Source: Polyporus tsugae (lineage: Eukaryota; Basidiomycota; Agaricomycetes; Polyporales; Polyporaceae). Taken from it: DNA of 64,000 bases. Position 1 is the stretch's first letter. The number at the start of each line of letters is the position of its first letter. Shown here one piece after another: positions 44,799 through 55,784 of the stretch. Under the pieces are notes generated by a model. That model saw only the letters and a list, made by a program, of their open reading frames with translations, did not search any database and was not told the DNA's origin. Made by a program: the position numbers and the translations under genes. The DNA lies in contig JAHRBS010000005.1 of assembly GCA_024305745.1 (NCBI GenBank), forward strand, positions 1,302,001-1,366,000, written 5' to 3'.

Positions 44799-45983
44799 TC
44801 ACTCACCGGTCTCCTGCCAGCGTCCATCGACGGCACCGGTGTCGATATCGTCCGCATCGCCATCGCCGTCACGGTCTGACATGGACAGCCCATGGGTTCG
44901 GTCGTTGACTCGGTCAACCCTGAGGACGGCTCGGACGGCTCGCGGCGATACCCGCCCCACTCGAGCCCCAGTGAGAAGGACCCCAGTACTACGGAGGAGC
45001 GAGACGACGTCTGGCCTGGGTTGTATATGTTGCGACGAGAAGACCATCCGGACGGGGCGTGTCGTTCGTTGTTCAGAAAACGAGTTACGAGTTGAGGGAC
45101 ACGGGCGCTTCGAGCCACACGGGCGAGAGGAACCAAAGCGTGGACGCGAGCGGACCTCGGAACGCGAGGATGGGCGACGCGAAAAGTCTGTACGGCCGAG
45201 GACGCGCTCGACCATGCTCTGCGTCCGAGTGATACGCGCTCTGGCCTGCGTGAGATTCTCCGGGCCCGCGACGTGGCGGAGACAAGGGTATGAGACCCGC
45301 GATTCGACGACATATGGAGGACATACGCAGAGCGGCGGGGGCGGGGTAGACCCGAGGCACAAGACCGCACTTGTTGAATACAGTACAGGTCGTGTGAGCG
45401 CGCACGGGAGATGTGGAGGGGCGAGAGACTCGGAGTAGCTCGGGAGAGGGGTGGTTCCTGGTACGGGCATGCTCGTATTCACGGTGTTTGTGGCGACGGA
45501 GCCGATGGCGTATTCATGGATCGTGTTCTCCAAATCGACTCCGCAGTCCGGCGTGGGGCACGGCGGCTGAGGCACGTCCAACCCACGACGTTGTCTGTGG
45601 TTGGTAGGGTATGATGCGCGTGGGCGGGGGTTCCCGCTGGGGTGATAGTCATCCTCGGATGGATACGGCGGCTGCGTTGCTGTGGGGACGACGGTGCATA
45701 CGGTATCGGAAGGTGAGGATTCGGGAGAGGCATTGGTGGATCGAACATGAGGATCGACGCCTGCTCGGTTCTTGGATGTGTCCAGCGAGGATGCAGAGGG
45801 TGTCTCCAAGCGCTGCGGAGGCCGGCCAGTGGGCGATGAATGCACGAATGCAAAAGGAACACCGTCTGACATTCCGTTGCTTCCGTCTGAGGGATCGCTG
45901 TACTGCAAGTGGTCGTGGGGATCGCCGGAGGCGCCGCCCAAGAGTCCAGGCAATGGCGAAGCGGAGAGGTCTACGCACGACAT
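44799..45983 (-). CDS. Hypothetical Pro/Ser-rich protein (block member B)
   Basis: A 394-codon frame from ATG 45983. The N-terminal 200 residues are Pro/Ser/Asp-rich. A short segment TPPPPLCVCPPYVVESR with a following PCLRHVAG resembles the matching part of the homologue at 56 kb. Past about 45,250 the homologue's sequence (RFLGNERHA) matches a different frame here (RFLNNERHA), so either this gene is spliced there or one copy has shifted frame. The acidic C-terminal end (DGDGDADDIDTGAVDG) again matches the homologue. No domain known. The coding status is supported mainly by the frame conservation between the two copies. Confidence 0.45.
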   Translation of the reverse strand: MSCVDLSASPLPGLLGGASGDPHDHLQYSDPSDGSNGMSDGVPFAFVHSSPTGRPPQRLETPSASSLDTSKNRAGVDPHVRSTNASPESSPSDTVCTVVPTATQPPYPSEDDYHPSGNPRPRASYPTNHRQRRGLDVPQPPCPTPDCGVDLENTIHEYAIGSVATNTVNTSMPVPGTTPLPSYSESLAPPHLPCALTRPVLYSTSAVLCLGSTPPPPLCVCPPYVVESRVSYPCLRHVAGPENLTQARARITRTQSMVERVLGRTDFSRRPSSRSEVRSRPRFGSSRPCGSKRPCPSTRNSFSEQRTTRPVRMVFSSQHIQPRPDVVSLLRSTGVLLTGARVGRVSPRAVRAVLRVDRVNDRTHGLSMSDRDGDGDADDIDTGAVDGRWQETGE

Positions 45984-45999
45984 CCCGATTAAGGTTTCC

Positions 46000-48402
46000 T
46001 ATCGCGCTGGATGCTTTGAGAATGGAGTTGTTAGCTTTGATGGAACCGGAGGTCAATCATAGTCCTCGATAGGCGGAAAGCAGGGGGATCATACCTTTTC
46101 TTCACTTTACGCTCTCGCGTCCGATGCGTGACACGGAAGAGGGGCGAAGACGAACGAAACATTCACCATCACTCGGGGTTTTATGCTGGGTGTAGTGTTC
46201 GCTGGATATCTTGAGAAGCAGGAGCTGCATTGCCGCCTAGATGGTACAAGGATGGTAAGTACGAAGTCCAGACGCAGGAAACGAGTGGGATATCCTTCAG
46301 GAATACGGAAGCGAAGAAGATCGTAGACCCTAGGTGGATATCCCGCCCGTGTTGGGCCAAACGATGGGCAGCGACACATCGTGTTCGGAAATTTCGGTGA
46401 ACACTCACCTGAACGAATATGGTCCGGGATTGGGGCATCTCGATATCCAGGCAATGATGTTAGATCCGGCGGAGAGGACTAGTAACTGGGCTGCGGGAGA
46501 TCCGGATACTCACATTTTCGCCGCCGCACTGCGTTGAAGGCGGGCGCGGCGTGTAGGTGGCAAGTCCTGCCGTTTCACATTGTGGGATGTCGCATGTAGA
46601 GAGGGCAGCGAAGAGATATCCAAGGCTGCAGGGCGGATTGTGGAAGTAACCCTGTCTCGCCGCGACTGCGGTATCCGGGGCCGCAAGGGGATCGAGGCTA
46701 GAGACGCCTATTGTTTTCCCAGAGTCACACCCCACGTGCCCGTTCCATGACGCGGCGGTCCTCCTCGCGCCCGGTCGCAGTCCCGCCAAATGTTCTGCCC
46801 CGCGCGTCGTCAATTTCGTGCCGCACTACGTTCAACGGGTTCTATTGACGTGCGTGTAAGACAAAGTGGAGAGTACATCATACATGAAGACACACCGACT
46901 CGGACTCGAGCCCGGAACAATACAACTATTCTGAGGCCGGCAGGGTACAAAGTTTGTCACGCCGCACGCCGGGCTTCTGCCAACTCGCTTCACCGCATAC
47001 GATTAACGGCCCATCCCAGGGGAGGACAGCGTCGCTTTCCCGTCCTTTTCTCTCGTTTTCCAAGGCCCGTAATGATCCTGGAATAATTTGAACGACCCTT
47101 GTCCGTGGCGGCATCGTGAACCAAGACCGTGACGATCCTCCGCCGCATGGCCGTGGGTGCAACCTATTCCTCCTGGTCGAGTGGCGTCCCAGGCGATATT
47201 GTGGACGGGGTGGACGGCGGGAGTACGATGGAGAGAGGCATGCGGGGAGCGAGTCTCCTTGGATGCGCGCACAGGACCTGTTGTCAGAAGCAGTAAAGAG
47301 ATGGGCCTGTCTGCAGGAAGGATGAACTCGATCCGAAAGGGATGGTCCAGTGAGACAGTACCCATCAGGGAATCAAGGCGAGATGGTGAGGGTACGGCGT
47401 TGGTGGTCGCTCGACAGCGTGCCGGTTTGGTCAAACATCGCACGAAAAAGACTGGAGACCGTCCTCCAATTGTTCGCCCTGTGCGACGTGCGCAACGTTC
47501 TGGGGGTCCCACAACTCGTGCTGCGGTCGAGGCGCGTACAGAAGTGGACTGGGACGATACGCTTCTTCTGAGTGACCCTCTGGGGGAGACCCGGCGAATC
47601 CGAGCTCTCGCTAGTAGTGGACGATCGCGGCGCGCTTAGCCCCAGCCATCCGTCGTTGGGCGTGGTCGACCCAGATGGGTACTCGCGCCTGTGGCAAGAA
47701 GGATGCTCCATAGCCAGTACCTGTACGCCAGTGCGCTCATTTATCATTCTATATCCGAAGCGTCCCGTGATCGATGACAAGAGTTACACACCGGTGGTAG
47801 GCTGTGGTGACTTTGACCCACGTCGTTTGAGATCGATCCGATTCCAAGCTGTCAGGAGCCGGAAAGGATGGAATGTCTAGTATGATGAGATGAGGTATTT
47901 TATGAATATATGTATGCTGGCACGCCTCACCTAGGACTGTGGCGAGCCGGGCGCGGGGCGTCGCTGTTGCTAAGAGAGGTTCGACCGCCTGGAGGTGGGG
48001 AGGATGTCACGTTGGAGAGATGCCATGTACTAGAGTATACCGATGGCAACGGACCAACGTATGCGCAGAGGCACGGTCAGGAGGACGGGGGACAAGCTGG
48101 AGGTGGACCAGTGCCAGCGGACTCAACTCGCGATGCACAATGATGCGGGGCCGGTGGTGGGAAGTGTTTCTGTTGATCGGCTCAGTAGTTGGGCAAGCGC
48201 CAGGAGTGACGAAGGTATTGCTTATATTAGGTGGATGAGAAAGAGAGCGGGAGTACAGAGACTTGGACTGCAGTCGACTTGCAAGACCCTCGGAGTGGAG
48301 CGGTACCTGAGAAAACACCAGACTACAGGCGCCAACAGTTGCACTTTGTGTGACCGTTCAGCACGTGTGTGTGACACATGGTATCAAATTTCTGGCGCGC
48401 AG
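46000..48402. other. No gene resolved
   Basis: Open frames of 100-170 codons on both strands (for example 47003-47512 minus, 46460-46813 minus) lack family features. 46.1-46.45 kb may hold upstream exons of block member B, since it shares short words such as GGATATCCCACTCG with the flank of the copy at 57.3 kb. Confidence 0.35.
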
Positions 48403-49680
48403 TCAAGACGACGACTTTGCTCGGGCCTTTCCGCTCCTCTTGAGAGACCCAAGTATCCTACTGCTGATCCTACCAAGACCAGTGGCTGAACTACTCCCGC
48501 TAGGAACCTCTGTCGCCTGTACCTCGGACCTGTCCTTGAGCTCGTGACTCTGTGTCGATGGCCTAGAGGCGAGAGGTACGTCCTTCAACCCCTCGCTCCC
48601 GACCACGGCCACCGTGAGGTCTGCCACGCTCATCCACTGCGACTGTCCATCCTCGCCGCCAGGACATGGTATCTCGTATGACAACCGTCCTTGACCGGGA
48701 CTCCCCAACCTCCTCGGTACATCCGCCTCTGTTCTCCTTCGCGGCTGCTCCAAGTGCAGCCTCTCACGACGCGCATTTTCCCCTACCGGGACCCCGCTAA
48801 CCTTCAAGTCATGCCATCCAAGCTGGTCTTCGCCGCGTTGGCGACGCTGGTTGAACTCGTCCCACAGTTCGCCATACCTCCTCCCCACGGACTCCATCAT
48901 GACGGCGACGTTGAGCAGTAGCCACCACGTTTCCTCGCATCGTCGAGCTCGTCTCGTATCACCCCGCGCCGGGTCCATGTATGCGCGCACATCCTCCTCG
49001 ATCGCGTCCGCATTTCCCCAGCGCAACGACAATTGGTCTATCCTTTCCCGACACCAATCGAGGACTCGGGTTTCTATCGATCTATAACCGGGGTCTGAAT
49101 TGCGTTCAACGTGAGCTCAGCTCCCAACGAGTTCTTCTCACCCTTCAAGTCATCAGGACCTGCTCCCTCCGAATTCCCCTCCACCGGAACAGGCACTCCG
49201 AAAAGCTCGCATAGTTTCCTCGTCTCGCGCGCGAATGTACAGCACTCCTCCGCAGCCCGCCGGCCAGCCACAGAACGACATCGCCCCCAACCAGCCCCAA
49301 AAACCCCGGCTCGTGTCGGGTGGGAACCACTCCAGGAAGCGCGTCAGGACGACTATCGTCCGGTTGGCCACGGACGTGAAGTCGGAGAGCTTGAGCCCGG
49401 CATCGGATGGCGGCGCGCTGGCATTGGCAGCTGGAAAACGCGACTCGGAATCAAACCGTGGAGTTCGAATGGATCGCGGGGATGACGGAGACGTACGGGA
49501 TTCGTACCGTCGTCTGTTGGGACTCGTCGGACAGGGCATGGTGCCGTTGGTCCCCGGTGCGTGTTTCGTTGATGGCAGGGTGGCGTTCGTGCATCTGCAG
49601 TGGCGGAGGCGGTGACGACTCTGGATTGCCATGAGCGGAAAGGAAGGGGTCCATAGTAGGCGACGCGGCGATGAGGACAT
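48403..49680 (-). CDS. Hypothetical membrane-anchored protein (block gene C)
   Basis: Two exons (49680-49160, 49081-48403) with a 78-bp GT..AG intron give 399 aa in one frame. A good TATA box (TATATAAGG, 49701-49710) lies just upstream. It is so close that translation from the next ATG in another frame cannot be excluded. Residues 1-110 are Arg/Ser/Pro-rich. A hydrophobic segment, GFWGWLGAMSFCGWPAGCGG (about 136-155), could be a membrane span. After it come charged helical stretches (DEETMRAFRSA, RVLDWCRERIDQLSLRWGNADAIEEDVRAYMD, EETWWLLLNVAVMMESVGRRYGELWDEFNQRR). The tail is Ser/Lys-rich and ends in Ser-Ser-Ser. No second copy was found in the window. Family unknown. Confidence 0.55.
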
Positions 49681-49700
49681 GGACGAGGATAGGACTTGTT

Positions 49701-49710
49701 CCTTATATAC
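49701..49710 (-). promoter_or_regulatory. TATA box of block gene C
   Basis: Minus strand TATATAAGGA, 20-50 bp ahead of the candidate start codons at 49680 and 49654. Confidence 0.55.
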
Positions 49711-50291
49711 TTCGCGGTATTCCGGTCACAGAGTCTGCAGCTTGACCACTGTCGCCTCGTTTGGAACAATTTTCAGTATTGTGCTGATGCGCTGCGGTAC
49801 TTCCTTACTTGTCATCCGCGAGGCGTATGGGTGCCGCTCCTCCATGTTGTCGTTGCCCAGCGCGCGCGTCGCGACGGTTTGACGGTGGCCCTCTCCGCGC
49901 CCCGAAGTCGTTACAACCGTGTCCGACGCTATTCAGACAATTCAATTGTGTCGCTTCATGCCGCCTCCACGGTGGCGACGAGCTCGAGCGTACTCGGTCG
50001 GCCCGGACGACCCTATCCACCATCCAAGCAGCGGCGTCCTGCATTTGAGAAAGGTCAAAGACATCCATAGCTGTGAATAAAGATGCATACAGCAAGACGC
50101 AATCTACACGTCTACGCTGGCACTCGCGGCCCGTTGCGACCAGTCATTAGCTCGGATTGAAGAGCCTAAGACAAGTTGCGATAGAGATATAAATTTGCCA
50201 CATACGCCCGTCGCCCAGCACATACGCTCCACAGTGCCCACCGCAGTCCGTCGGTCACGGTTATACCGCAGGCAGTATAGTTCGATCCTTG

Positions 50292-50320
<29 letters not shown>
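50292..50320 (+). repeat. Uninterrupted A29 tract
   Basis: Twenty-nine A residues with no interruption, preceded by AGTTCGATCCTTG. It may be a retroposon tail, a slippage tract or an assembly artefact. No flanking target duplication could be identified. Confidence 0.7.
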
Positions 50321-50322
<2 letters not shown>

Positions 50323-50544
50323 TTGACAACGGTGGCATTCGACACGCGCGCCGACACCCCGAACATGGGTGAGTATCCCGCGCAAGCGAAAATGGTCTGG
50401 GTACGAGAGCGGCCTGAATAATGGCACCACCGGGCAGCGAGGATAGGGAGCGCGAAAGCCGGGGACAGAGGGTACTCGACGACTGCGAGGCGGTCTTGAA
50501 CGCGCGCGAGCCCTTGGGCAACGCGGTGGACACAAGCGCCTCCA

Positions 50545-51650
50545 TCATCGACAACGTGGGTGGACGCGTAGGGCGGTGTTGGGGAGGACGTCGCCCGCGA
50601 CGGCGTGCAAGCCGGGGCCGGGCGAATCACGGAGATGAGGGGACAAAGTACGAGTTGTGGGGAAAGCTTGCGGATTCTGGAGGCGTTGCGTTGGCGTGTC
50701 AACAGACGCGACAGTGTTGTAGAGTCCATCTCCGTTGTCGGATACGGGATGTGGCGGGCTCAGGCCCCTGTTGTGTATGTTGCCATCGCAGTCGACATGG
50801 CCATCGTTGATTCGTTGCTGCTCAGAAGGCTTAAGTGCTGCGAGGCAGGGTGCATGACAGTGTCGTGGGGACCAACAGTGGCCGGCGTGCTCTGTTGGGT
50901 CGGAGTCCCAGGGTGGTGTTCTCCTTCGTCGGGAGTGGTTGAGGAAGAGGGTGACGGTTTCCACATATACGGGCATGTCAACGCCATCCACTTCGGTGGT
51001 GGTACGCTTAGGGTCTGGATCGTCATAGATATCAGGATCGCGAAAGGGTGGCGGCAAAGTCGAAGCACCTGTAGATGGTGTACAACGCCAACACTTCTAA
51101 TGCCTCCGGATGACAGGGAACTTGGAAGAGACTCGACCTGAGATCCAGGACACGAGAACGGCAGGTCGATAGGGCCATGCCAACGCTTCCAGTCCCGTAC
51201 TCGGACGGCGGCGCATTGCTACGAGAGAGAGAGAGAGGACGGCCTAACGGATGCAAAGAAGCAAGTATGAGGGATCGACATACGACCTTGCGCCCGGGAT
51301 ATGCCTTGTCTCTGGAATGGAGAGGATGTCGGCAGGGAGCTTCAAGCCTAGGCGGTGACATCCTGGGGTGGTGCACTCGGGAACGTTGAATGTACCGGGA
51401 GGGGCAGGAGCGGATCGAATAGTCTGAGCAGGGGCGATACCCCAAGTCGGAGGATGATCGGAGCTCGAAGAGCGGGCATCGGATGTATCGGGAGAGTAGG
51501 TGCACTTGGATGGAGGCATGGTTCCTGGTGCAGACGAAATGTCCTCGGGCTGTGGCGCAGGATGTCGAATCGGGAGAATACAGCGCCGTTGGATGGGAGA
51601 GAAGTGTTAGACAGCGAGACGCACAAAGATTGGATGCGAGCGCGGTAGGA
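50545..51650 (-). other. Possible coding exons of unknown gene below block member D
   Basis: Several minus-strand frames look protein-like but cannot be joined with confidence: a Ser/Pro-rich stretch at 51519-51244 (MPPSKCTYSPDTSDARSSS) and an acidic stretch at 51057-50900 (PDIYDDPDPKRTTTEVDGVDM). They lie downstream of D in the same orientation, and could be its later exons. No homologue of this part was found in the second unit. Weak evidence. Confidence 0.3.
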
Positions 51651-51666
51651 GCCTGACGCGGAGCAC

Positions 51667-51876
51667 TCACTTGTCTTGCAATCGGAGCTTGGTAGCCATC
51701 GACGTCGCGGTGCCAGGACGCGCGCAGATTGGGCTCTTCATAGTCGTAGCGAGCCAAAGTGGGACAAATACGTACTCCTTTGCTTCACAGGCATGCAACA
51801 CAAACATGGACTCGCAGCTGGAAATATTGTGTCCCAAGGCTGACGAAAGTGGTCTGGTTGGGAAGGTTAGTGACAT
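51667..51876 (-). CDS. Hypothetical protein, first exon (block member D)
   Basis: A 69-codon frame from ATG 51876 beginning MSLTFPTRPLSSALGHNISS, clearly homologous to the frame at 59322 (MSLRFPTRPLFSAMGRNASS). The two stay alignable for about 45 residues (FVPLWLA against SVPLPLA) and then diverge by indels. A TATA sequence lies on the minus strand at about 52,145. The gene is divergent from the DUF6533 gene at 53,145, and the same arrangement recurs at 59.3/61.0 kb. Later exons are unresolved. No domain recognised. Confidence 0.45.
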   Translation of the reverse strand: MSLTFPTRPLSSALGHNISSCESMFVLHACEAKEYVFVPLWLATTMKSPICARPGTATSMATKLRLQDK

Positions 51877-53144
51877 TTGGGCCGAGGCAACACGTCACGC
51901 GTCAGGATGTGAACGTACCGCGACCGAATGATCATCTGGTCACCGTGGTTGCAGGTGTGCTCCAATTCCTAGCCCTTGAGAAGAGTGAGGAATGACGCTT
52001 TAGGGTAGCTTGTCCGTGTTTGTGACCATGAGCGAGTTGTGCTGCGCCTAGCAGCGAGTGTCGCCGCCACCCAGTCGACCGGCGCTGGGTTTGCGGACAT
52101 AGCGAAAGGGGCACGACGCCATCTCACCGAAAATTAGACCCATTTATATAGTAAGCGAGCGTAGTGCGTGGACATACATGGAGAAGAAGGCGCAGAAAAG
52201 TGAGAACGAGAACGGGGATGAAGCTACTTCGATGTCAGCAGTGGATGAACTCAAGGGCGAAGCTTGAAATTTTGAAAGCTTGAAGTCCGATCGCGAAGGC
52301 GTCGATTCAGGCCGGCAATTGCCGACATCTAGCGCCCCAGCGCGTCGCCCAGGCTCGTTCGCAGTGCCGCTGCGGCCCCGCCCCCTCCCAACTGTCTCCT
52401 TCTCTCATGACGGGGCAGACCCTGGCAGACCAGACCCATAGGGTAGTGTTCTGGACAGTCAGGGAAGACGATAGAAGCGGGATCCATCCATCGTCTGTGA
52501 TACATCATTCACAGCTCCACAGGTGCTCCGTGTAGCGGGAGTAATAGAAAGCACAGGTCGCTGTACGAGTCATCTCTCAGTTAGAGAATCATTCAAAGAC
52601 TTTGTCAAGCTGGACAGAAGGTGCGAGCCCGCCTCGACGTCATTGACATACATTGACCCCGTTCAAGTCATTGCCAGTGTGCTCAGCAAGCACGCGCGTA
52701 CCGCACTCGCCTTCTCCAGCCTGTTGATTGGGAACTGAGCGCTCGATGATTAGAATTGGCAGGAAAATAACTTCTATGGTAGGCCATCGGATTCGCGAGG
52801 GATTGCACGCCTGGAGTACTATGGGATCGGAGAACAGGGGAGGGCAGTGTCTCGGACAGAACACCACTGGTGTGTAGCGCTATAGGCTGGCTTCTATGTG
52901 CGGCAAACACATTTTGACTGACAGATCTTCCGTTCTATCCGGACTATGGCGCGTAGGAGAAGGTAAAGTTCAAGGCTAGGCATCACACTATGTGGGGCCT
53001 GTGCACGACGAAACAGATGGATGCGGGCGACTCAGAGGGCCCACGCAATATACATAAGCGTCCCACCATAGCGCCACTCCACAGGAATCCTCATACGCCT
53101 TCGGCATACTCAGCAGTTCTCATTCACCTCCACGACTGATAAAA

Positions 53145-54980
53145 TGTCCGCAATTCATGTCGATGCGCAAGAGATTTCATACTTGTAAGTCTAGCAGCAG
53201 CTTTGATGCCCATTCCGAGAGCACTCACGCCAATGTCGACTCTGGAATAATAGATACACTTATACGTCCTGCGTTTCTGCTGCTTGTGGTGCTGTCTCAC
53301 AATATTCGTCTAATCTCCCGATGCTAACCCGTGGCATACTAGCTATCCTCGTCTATGACTGGCTGCTGTGCCTCGGGCAGGAGGTCAGATTCATATGGAG
53401 CTGGCACTCAAAGGTCAATGGCTCCTCGCTGGTGTATGCCTTCAGCCGCTACGCATTCCTCATACAGTTTGTTCTGGCTGTTGCGACGAGCTTTCCAATG
53501 TCGGACATGGTACGCAATCTTGCTACCACTCTTTTCCTTGAACTCATCATTGTCTATATAGAGGTAGCAGGTGGTCATCAACTCAGTGGATGTCAACCTA
53601 TGCTTACACCCGCTTTCCATAATAGCTGTAAGGCAAATGCATAGATCCAGACCGTCCTCTTGTTAACGGGCACAATCGCCTCCAGTGGTGCGTCCATACT
53701 CCTTCCCAAGACACTCAGACACCAAACCAAACTGGGTTTCAGTCTTCTCTGCCCTTCGTGCATACGCACTGTCGAACAGGAACATATGGTTGACGACCAT
53801 AATTATACTGTTCGCGCTACCACCGACAGCGATGTCCATCGTGAGTGTCTCCGATGTTACTCCTACTTGTGGTCAAGTAGTGAACCATTTTCCGGGATAC
53901 TAGCTTCAAGGCGTCCACCAAGCTCCTACCAACTTACCCAGTCCATTCAATTGCAGCGTCTCAACCTCGTTATCTCATACATTCTCTTTGAGGTGTGTTT
54001 TGAAGCCAGCACTGGCATTCTGTATGACGACACTAACAGACGGGCAATCACCCTTTCCAGCGGTGTGTAAGAAATCAATCCCCTGAGTTTCCATAGTGCT
54101 GACTTCTATCACATATAGTGTTTGTCGTTTGGCGGGGATCACAGCTTACGGCAGAGCTGCTTGTCATTGGTATTACTTGGTGGTACACCTACCACTCATA
54201 TCACATTCAGAAAGGCATCAATCTCGGAAAAACGATTAGTTCTCTCCTCATCTACAACGGTGAGTCGTCTCATGGATCATCGTGTTGCTGGCTGATATGT
54301 AACTTATGCTTAGGAACCATATATTTCCTGTACACCTTGCTCCTCATGATGTGGTGATTTTCGGGGCTTATTCTAGGATTTGCAGATTTCTCTCGACCTT
54401 GTGCATTCTCGATATAATTTTCAGCACGGCAGCTGTACGTTCTTTCACTCAGCAGATCACGCATATCATAATGTATCCTTATACATCGCTCCAGGTTCCA
54501 GACGCAGTCTGGGATGCAGGCAGTTTTATGGAGGAATTCTACTATCCGTCAGTCGGTTGCCCTTAGCACCTAGTACTTCGCTTCAAGTTCCTCACAGATC
54601 ATCGTGGCCGCAGCGTAACCTCAATCCTCACCTGTCGCTTCATTCTCTCGCTCCGCCAATTCGATAGCACCATCGCACCCGCGGGGTATTCCGACGGGAC
54701 GGGCTCTCGAGTCCGAGAGCACATGGCGGCCTCGATGGTTCTCGAGTTCGGCGCGCAACCCAGCGGCAGTCTCCCATCTTTTATCGCATCCTTCGCTCAC
54801 CCCATACACGTCGACTCTGTCCTGTCCGGAATGGACACCAATGCAATTGTGGAAGACTCTGACGGATCCGAATGGCGAGAAATGGACGCGATGGCACCAA
54901 CCCTGCAGACACCCTCCGGCCAGAGCCCGGGGGCCCCTGGTCCGAGTCAACCCTCCCCCGCTCTAGAACATTCTACATAG
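53145..54980 (+). pseudogene. DUF6533-type membrane protein gene with nonsense mutation (block member E, copy 1)
   Basis: The exon order matches the copy at 60,957 throughout: a short N-terminal exon (MSAIHVDAQEISY), AILVYDWLLCLGQEVRFIW, LVYAFSRYAFLIQ, a helix exon, FSALRAYALSNRNIW, QLTAELLVIGITWWYTY, and a C-terminal exon ending in an acidic tail (SGSEWREMD-like). DUF6533 proteins are seven-helix fungal membrane proteins of unknown role. In the helix exon the codon matching Trp TGG of copy 2 (61459-61461) is TAG here (53642-53644). The AG acceptor used by copy 2 (ACAG) is ACAC here. A second stop, after GTIYFLYTLLLMMW, may also disrupt the frame. It is called a pseudogene, though use of another acceptor cannot be excluded. 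Confidence 0.65.
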
Positions 54981-55784
54981 CTCGTGGGTAGCCATTTTTA
55001 CGGGTGCGCTATCCACAGGATTCCAGATGTTGACTGACTGTCGGTAACGATAGGTACACTGCGCTTTAGGCGTATCGGGGTCAATCTGATGCGGCCGGCT
55101 ATATTTGAAGACGAGGGGGCTGTGGGGGAGGGAGGCATTGGTGCTGCATGCTATCGAGAGGGGCATGCTTATAGATTCTTGAAGCCTGTGCTGACGGAGG
55201 AAGGTCTGTTGGAAGAGCACGGGTGGGTTACTACGAGCACACTCGCCAAAGCACCCGCCGTGTCCGAGTCTGTTGGTCGTGATTGGGACGAGTCTCCGGC
55301 TTTCATTTCTTGGTTCTACAGTGTTCATGTTCACAACTTGAATGGCATTGGTATTTATCATGACTGGGCCGCAACACCATGCGGATACAAAGAAATAGCA
55401 CCTGCGCTAGGCCCCTACTCTGAGTCGGGGGTTCGCAAGGGGATTGTAATGTGCTCATCTCCCGGCCGAGAACACTGAGAGGGCTCCATGTCTAGACTCT
55501 CAACGTAGTGCGCGGACGTACAGCATGAGTGTTCGTGATCGAGTTCCAACCATCGGCAACTGAACTGCTTCAGAGTGCCGCACGACAAACCGCCGCACCA
55601 CCTCGGCACCTTGTCAAGCCTAGCGCTCATACAGAGTCCATCAATGTCGTCTCAGTGTACATGCGCTGTTAGAATATATACATTATATTGACAAGTGTGG
55701 AACGCTCTCTCAAGAGGTAACACGAGACTAAATAAGGCTGTGAGACGACAGTGAGTATGTATGTCACTCGGAGTCTTGTCAACA
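54981..55784. other. Duplication junction region, no gene supported
   Basis: The 3' flank of E copy 1. About 55,080-55,150 is similar to about 63,000-63,050, the equivalent flank of copy 2 (shared GAGGGAGGCA.TGGTGCTGCATG). A plus frame at 55089-55478 (129 codons) has no features and is probably chance. Confidence 0.45.

Noticed and set aside
50545..51757. 241-codon minus-strand frame starting MARYDYEEPNLRASW
   Set aside because: Only the first 25 residues look protein-like. The remainder has the amino-acid make-up of out-of-frame translation, and a GTGAGT donor follows the first part.
55089..55478. 129-codon plus-strand frame beginning MRPAIFEDEG
   Set aside because: No domain, no splice or promoter support, and the matching flank of the second unit does not conserve the frame.
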